Positions 5,984 to 10,560 of a stretch of DNA of 10,560 nucleotides are shown here, one piece after another; positions within the stretch are counted from its first letter, which is position 1, and every line of letters begins with the position of its first letter. Position numbers and translations under genes: made by a program. The notes below the pieces were generated by a model, which worked only from the letters and a program-made list of their open reading frames with translations, ran no database searches and was not told the origin of the DNA. The stretch lies in contig JBFXKJ010000132.1 in the NCBI GenBank assembly GCA_050173895.1, positions 1-10,560 on the forward strand, read 5' to 3'. The DNA is from JBCFBK01 sp050173895 (GTDB lineage Bacteria > Bacteroidota > Bacteroidia > Bacteroidales > Prolixibacteraceae).

Positions 5984-7648
5984 TCAGTATTTAAAGCTGC
6001 TTCCTCCAAGAAACTCCCGGATCAGGGAGGTGGGAGGAATTTCATTATCGTCGAGGTGCTGGAAATAGCCCAAAAACTTCAGCAGCCGGTTGGCTTCGCA
6101 ATATTCTTCCATTGATTCAGGAACCGCCTTCAGCAATGGTTCGGCGTATTTCTTCAATACCGCCAGTTCATAGATCAGCGCCGAATTAAACATGACATCG
6201 GCATTTTCCTGATAGGGGAAAATATTCCTTTCCTCACCGTTTTTCACGCTGGGCCAGCGCTTTATTGTTTCCGACGCGGAGTAACCCCTGTACTTACTGT
6301 CCCGGATAATCCGGCGAAGCAACCGGTTATCGGTTGTGGAAATATGATTTTGATCGTCGATTGAAACCTGGGTCAGGGCTGAAAGGAAAATCTTGAAGCT
6401 TTTCGTTTCGTCAATGCCCGGAATCAACTTTGGATTCATTCCATGGATCCCTTCCACAATCAGAAGGTGTCCTTCTCCCAACTGCAATTTCTGACCTGAA
6501 GCTTCTCTGCGTCCCAGAAGAAAGCTGAAGCGGGGAAGCTCCACTTCCTCTCCGGCGAACAACAGGAGCAATTGCTGATTGAAAAATTCAATGTCCACTG
6601 CCCCCAGTGCTTCAAAATCATAGTTCCCGTGTTCGTCCAGAGGTGTTTGTTCCCTGGCCACAAAATAATCATCCAGCGAGATCATGTGCGGCGTGATTCC
6701 GTTAACGGCCAGTTGAACGGACAGTCGTTTACTGAAAGTGGTCTTTCCCGATGAAGAAGGCCCGGCGATCAGGATCAATTTTACCTCATTGCGACGGCTG
6801 TCGATCACATTCGCGATCTCCACTATCTTCTTTTCATGCAGCGCTTCAGAAATTTTGATGATGTCGCCACCCTTTCCGTCCAGGATATATTCGTTCAGCA
6901 TTCCGAGGTTCGGAACATTCATCAGCTTTGCCCGCTTTTTATGTTCCTTGAAAATCCCGAATAATTTTGGTTGTTCCTCAATTTCATTCAGTTCGTTGAA
7001 ATTTCCTGTTTTTGGCACCCGCAACAGAAGACCGTCGCAATAGGGAACCAGATCGAACCGGGTGAGGTATCCGCTGGAGGGGACATGATGTCCGTAAAAG
7101 TAATTGGCATAGGGACCCAGAAAATACAGGTACGAAAAGAGAGTCCCCTGTTGCTCGAACAATTTTGCTTTCTCCTCAAGCCCCTGTTTTTCCAATTCTT
7201 CTACCGCATCTTCGGTCGGGATACCTTTTTTCTCAAAGGGTAAATTCTTTGAGACCCAGTTCAGCATTTCATTTTTGATCTCGAAAATATCGGATGAAGT
7301 AATATCGCGTCCCAGGCCCGGCAATTCACAATAATATCCCTGGCTGATTGCATTGGGAATCCGCATTTTCACCTGGGGCATGGTTTCCCTTATCGCTGCA
7401 TAGAGCAGAAACAGCAGGGAACGGATGTAAAGTCTCCGGCCATCAGGATGGGAATAATCAATGAACCTGACCCGTTTTGATTTGACGACAATAAAAGAAA
7501 GTTCCTTTACTTTGTTATTGACAATAGCTCCGCAAACCGGGTTTTTGAGGTTGATCTGCAAATCGTCCCGTATTTCAGCGAGGGTCGTTCCTAAGGGGTA
7601 AGACTTCTGAGTGCCGGTGTTCTCGCAGTAAATATCAATGTTTCCCAT
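5984..7648 (-). CDS. Nucleoside (uridine) kinase-like P-loop protein with ThrRS-like N-terminus
   Basis: This 554-aa protein combines a threonyl-tRNA-synthetase-like N-terminus with a uridine-kinase-like P-loop domain. Residues about 1-65 resemble a TGS (beta-grasp) domain. Residues about 66-215 resemble the ThrRS second additional domain, with the shared stretch HVPSSGYL (188-195). The first two histidines of the ThrRS editing-site HxxxH are not kept (RSLLFLL, 76-82), so editing is unlikely. The kinase part shows Walker A GPSSSGKT (296-303), SLDDYF (324-329), IVEGIHGMNP (397-406) and RRIIRDSKYRGYS (445-457, lid arginines). The expected activity is ATP-dependent phosphorylation of a nucleoside, with uridine/cytidine usually annotated, in pyrimidine salvage. 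Substrate specificity cannot be read here. Homologues with this layout are common in Bacteroidetes and Firmicutes. It starts 22 nt after uvrA, suggesting co-transcription. No clear terminator was found downstream. Confidence 0.88.
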   Translation of the reverse strand: MGNIDIYCENTGTQKSYPLGTTLAEIRDDLQINLKNPVCGAIVNNKVKELSFIVVKSKRVRFIDYSHPDGRRLYIRSLLFLLYAAIRETMPQVKMRIPNAISQGYYCELPGLGRDITSSDIFEIKNEMLNWVSKNLPFEKKGIPTEDAVEELEKQGLEEKAKLFEQQGTLFSYLYFLGPYANYFYGHHVPSSGYLTRFDLVPYCDGLLLRVPKTGNFNELNEIEEQPKLFGIFKEHKKRAKLMNVPNLGMLNEYILDGKGGDIIKISEALHEKKIVEIANVIDSRRNEVKLILIAGPSSSGKTTFSKRLSVQLAVNGITPHMISLDDYFVAREQTPLDEHGNYDFEALGAVDIEFFNQQLLLLFAGEEVELPRFSFLLGRREASGQKLQLGEGHLLIVEGIHGMNPKLIPGIDETKSFKIFLSALTQVSIDDQNHISTTDNRLLRRIIRDSKYRGYSASETIKRWPSVKNGEERNIFPYQENADVMFNSALIYELAVLKKYAEPLLKAVPESMEEYCEANRLLKFLGYFQHLDDNEIPPTSLIREFLGGSSFKY

Positions 7649-7670
7649 TTTATTTATTCATCATGCGTTA

Positions 7671-10535
7671 TTATACAGACAGTTCGTTCTTCAGGTATTT
7701 TGCCGTGTAGGAATGTTCGCACAGCACAACTTCCTCGGGCGTGCCGGCACACAGGAGCTGTCCTCCGCCTCTGCCGCCGTCAGGCCCCAGATCAATAATA
7801 TAATCGGCCGTTTTGATCACATCCATATTGTGCTCGATCACAATGATGGTGTTCCCTCTGGCCACCAGCTTATTCAGCACATCGAGCAGGACCCGTATAT
7901 CTTCGAAATGCAGCCCTGTTGTCGGTTCATCCAAAATGTACAGGGTTTTGCCGGTATCTTTCTTGGCCAGCTCGGCTGCCAGTTTTACCCGCTGCGATTC
8001 GCCTCCCGAAAGAGTCGTCGATGACTGACCGAGGGTGATATAGCCCAAGCCTACTTCCTGCAGCGTCCTTAGTTTATGTACGATCGACGGAATGCTCTCA
8101 AAAAATTCCACACCCATATTGATGGTCATATCCAGTACGTCGCTGATCGATTTTCCTTTATACCTCACTTCGAGTGTTTCCCGGTTATACCGTTTCCCGT
8201 TACAGGTGTCACAATGAACATACACATCGGGCAGGAAATTCATTTCGATCAGCTTCATTCCTCCACCCTGGCAATCTTCACACCGGCCTCCTTTGACGTT
8301 GAACGAAAAACGGCCGGGTTTATAGGCCCTGATTTTAGCTTCAGGAAGCAGGGCAAATAAGTTTCTAATGTCAGAAAACACGCCCGTATAGGTGACCGGA
8401 TTGGACCGCGGGGTGCGCCCGAGGGGGGATTGGTCGACCTGCACCACTTTGTCGAGGTACTTCAGCCCTTCCACCGCTTCGAACGGGAGGGGATCCTGCA
8501 ACGATTTATAAAAGTGCTGGCTCAGGACCGGCTGCAACGTACCGTTTATCAGGCTCGACTTTCCGCTTCCCGAGACGCCGGTCACGCAGATCAGTTTTCC
8601 CAGCGGAAACGAGACATCAATATTTTTCAGGTTATGGCCCCGGCATCCTTTCAGGGTCAGGAATTTACCATTCCCGGCCCTTCTTTGTGCAGGTACCGTG
8701 ATCTTTAATTGCCCCGTCAGATAGCGTGCTGTCAGGGTATCGCTGGTCAAAACTTCCGAAGGCGTGCCGGCCGCGACCACTTCGCCACCATGCCTTCCTG
8801 CAAAAGGTCCCATGTCGATCAGGTAATCGGCAGCCAGCATCATATCGCGGTCGTGTTCCACAACCACAACCGAATTACCTGAATCGCGCAGTTGCTGCAA
8901 AGCCCTGATCAAACGAAGGTTATCACGATGATGAAGTCCAATGCTGGGCTCATCCAGAATATAAAGGACATTCACCAGTTGGGAGCCAATCTGGGTAGCC
9001 AGCCGGATTCGTTGCGATTCCCCTCCGGAAAGCGTGCCTGAGGCACGGTTCAGCGCCAGATACTCCACTCCCACGCCCAGGAGAAAACTGACCCTTGTGC
9101 GAATCTCCTTAATCACTTCTGCTCCGATCTTCCGTTGTTTTTCGTTCAGCCTCCCGTTCAAACCGGCAAACCACTGATCCAGCTCAGAAAGATCCATCCG
9201 GGCAAGCTCTGAAATATTCCGTCCGTCGATGAAAAAGTGCAGCGATTCTTTTTTCAGCCTTTGCCCGCTGCATTCAGGACATGTTTTTTCCCGCACAAAT
9301 TGGTTGGCCCATTTTTGAGCGGTTTTCGACGGATTATCATCCCGTTGGCTGTCAATATACTTGATGACTCCTTCGTAGGTCATCATGTAGCTGGCGGAAC
9401 TTCCAAGAGGGGAATTTTTCAGGGCAATTCGTTCATTTGTACCGAAAAGAACGGCATTTAGTCCGTCTTCAGGAATATCGCGAAGAGGGGTTTTCAGGGT
9501 AAATCCATACTGGTCACCCAACGCCTCGATCTGCCAGAATATCAGCGTATTTTTCTTCTCTCCCAGGGGGACAATACCACCCTGTGCAATGTTTTTGGAA
9601 GGATCCGGAATGACCTTTTCCATATCAATCTCTGCAATTTGCCCCAGTCCGTTACATTTTGGGCAGGCGCCCTGCGGCGAATTAAATGAGAAGTTATGCG
9701 GTGCCGGCTCGTTATAGGATATGCCTGTGGTCGGGCACATCAGCTGTTTGCTGTAGTAGCGGACGTTCCCGGTTTCATGATCCATGATCAGGCAAATCCC
9801 GTGCCCTTGTTTCATAGCCATCTGAACAGAATCTTTCAGTCGTTTCCGGTTCTGCTCCAGGGCTGTTAGGCGGTCGACGACCACTTCAATAAAGTGGTTC
9901 CGGTAGCGGTCAACCCGCATATTGGGCTTCAATTCTTCCACCGTACCATCTATTCTGGCATAGATAAAGCCTTTCTTGCGGATTTGCTCGAATAATTCCC
10001 GGTAATGTCCTTTTCTTCCCCTGACAAGCGGAGCAAGGATGAGAATCTGTTTGTCTGCCGATTTTTCAAGGATCAGGTCCAGGATCTGTTCATCCGTGTA
10101 CTTCACCATTTTCTCTCCCGTCTCGTATGAAAACGCCTCCCCGGCCCGCGCATACAGCAAGCGGAGAAAATCATAGATTTCGGTGACTGTTCCCACCGTC
10201 GAGCGGGGGTTTCTGCCTGTCGTTTTCTGTTCAATCGCTATCACAGGGCTCAGTCCTGTGATCTTGTCCACGTCCGGACGTTCCATATTCCCCAGGAATG
10301 ACCGGGCATAGGCCGAAAATGTTTCGATATATCTTCGCTGTCCCTCCGCATAAATTGTATCGAAGGCCAGGGACGATTTCCCGCTTCCGCTCAGTCCTGT
10401 GATCACGGTCAGCTTACTCCGGGGTATTTCGGCGTTGATATTACGGAGGTTATGTACGCGGGCTCCCTCTACCACAATCTTTTCTTCCTGCTCCGTCGTA
10501 TCTTCCTGTAATTGTGTTATTTCTGTTTCCTGCAT
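7671..10535 (-). CDS. uvrA: UvrA, excinuclease ABC subunit A
   Basis: UvrA is the damage-sensing ATPase of nucleotide excision repair. It dimerises, loads UvrB at lesions and leaves before UvrC cuts. The 954-aa protein is full length with two ABC ATPase modules: Walker A GLSGSGKS (47-54) and GVSGSGKS (653-660), signatures LSGGESQR (502-509 and 842-849), and Walker B LYILDEP (524-530 and 865-871). Cysteine pairs are CPKC (291-294), CPEC (419-422), CEDC (752-755) and CDTC (775-778). The last two form the C-terminal zinc module next to the second Walker A. The N-terminal zinc module is incomplete: CPTT (267-270) replaces the usual CPxC. The start at 10535 gives a 20-residue acidic extension before the conserved VEGARVHNLRNI; AGGAAG directly abuts the ATG, too close for an ideal ribosome site. 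The promoter lies outside the window. A nucleoside-kinase-like gene follows after 22 nt. No SOS-type box can be assessed. Confidence 0.97.
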   Translation of the reverse strand: MQETEITQLQEDTTEQEEKIVVEGARVHNLRNINAEIPRSKLTVITGLSGSGKSSLAFDTIYAEGQRRYIETFSAYARSFLGNMERPDVDKITGLSPVIAIEQKTTGRNPRSTVGTVTEIYDFLRLLYARAGEAFSYETGEKMVKYTDEQILDLILEKSADKQILILAPLVRGRKGHYRELFEQIRKKGFIYARIDGTVEELKPNMRVDRYRNHFIEVVVDRLTALEQNRKRLKDSVQMAMKQGHGICLIMDHETGNVRYYSKQLMCPTTGISYNEPAPHNFSFNSPQGACPKCNGLGQIAEIDMEKVIPDPSKNIAQGGIVPLGEKKNTLIFWQIEALGDQYGFTLKTPLRDIPEDGLNAVLFGTNERIALKNSPLGSSASYMMTYEGVIKYIDSQRDDNPSKTAQKWANQFVREKTCPECSGQRLKKESLHFFIDGRNISELARMDLSELDQWFAGLNGRLNEKQRKIGAEVIKEIRTRVSFLLGVGVEYLALNRASGTLSGGESQRIRLATQIGSQLVNVLYILDEPSIGLHHRDNLRLIRALQQLRDSGNSVVVVEHDRDMMLAADYLIDMGPFAGRHGGEVVAAGTPSEVLTSDTLTARYLTGQLKITVPAQRRAGNGKFLTLKGCRGHNLKNIDVSFPLGKLICVTGVSGSGKSSLINGTLQPVLSQHFYKSLQDPLPFEAVEGLKYLDKVVQVDQSPLGRTPRSNPVTYTGVFSDIRNLFALLPEAKIRAYKPGRFSFNVKGGRCEDCQGGGMKLIEMNFLPDVYVHCDTCNGKRYNRETLEVRYKGKSISDVLDMTINMGVEFFESIPSIVHKLRTLQEVGLGYITLGQSSTTLSGGESQRVKLAAELAKKDTGKTLYILDEPTTGLHFEDIRVLLDVLNKLVARGNTIIVIEHNMDVIKTADYIIDLGPDGGRGGGQLLCAGTPEEVVLCEHSYTAKYLKNELSV

Positions 10536-10560
10536 CTTCCTGTTTAATTTTCAACCGTCC

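Noticed and set aside
5812..6009. Minus-strand 65-codon frame overlapping the end of the nucleoside-kinase-like gene
   Set aside because: It overlaps the kinase end out of frame, has no family resemblance, no promoter and no ribosome site.
1..10560. Mobile element, CRISPR array, toxin-antitoxin or anti-phage system
   Set aside because: I saw no transposase or integrase, spaced direct-repeat array, restriction, retron or toxin-antitoxin gene; apart from the short palindromes listed, the window is ordinary chromosome.

Overview
The window looks like a chromosomal segment of a Bacteroidota (Bacteroidetes) bacterium, probably order Bacteroidales. The evidence is a SusC/RagA-type TonB-linked outer-membrane protein with the A|Q signal-peptidase junction common in this phylum, two good matches to the phylum's -7 promoter box (TAnnTTTG), generally poor Shine-Dalgarno sequences, and the ThrRS-like/uridine-kinase fusion protein frequent in Bacteroidetes. 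Every gene I accept is on the minus strand, so transcription runs from high to low coordinates.

In transcription order: (1) uvrA (10535-7671) is followed 22 nt later by a 554-aa nucleoside-kinase-like protein with a threonyl-tRNA-synthetase-like N-terminus (7648-5984), a probable two-gene transcript. (2) A Mn-type superoxide dismutase (5714-5115) has its own well-matched promoter, a palindrome in its leader and a hairpin terminator just after its stop. (3) About 500 nt follow without a convincing gene but with several short inverted repeats. (4) An Fe-type superoxide dismutase (4617-4042) is followed 12 nt later by a 57-codon gene for a winged-helix-like protein (4029-3856); the pair ends in a perfect 21-bp inverted repeat that can act as a terminator in both directions. 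(5) A ROK-family protein with an N-terminal DNA-binding domain and degraded kinase motifs (3719-2502) has its own -7 box. (6) A 298-nt spacer contains an inverted repeat, a possible 14-codon leader ORF and a hairpin, and leads into a SusC-like transporter gene (2203 to beyond position 1) that is open through the window edge.

Functionally, the right half is housekeeping and stress defence: nucleotide excision repair, nucleoside metabolism and superoxide removal. The two dismutases carry opposite active-site signatures, so the cell can probably make a superoxide dismutase with either iron or manganese available. The left half is the start of a nutrient-uptake locus: a likely sugar-responsive ROK repressor next to a SusC-like porin, whose SusD partner and enzymes would lie beyond position 1.

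I found no CRISPR array, transposase, tRNA, rRNA or obvious defence system. The less ordinary items are the dismutase-linked mini winged-helix gene, the layered ROK-susC spacer, the sodA leader palindrome and the structured spacer between the two dismutase genes.
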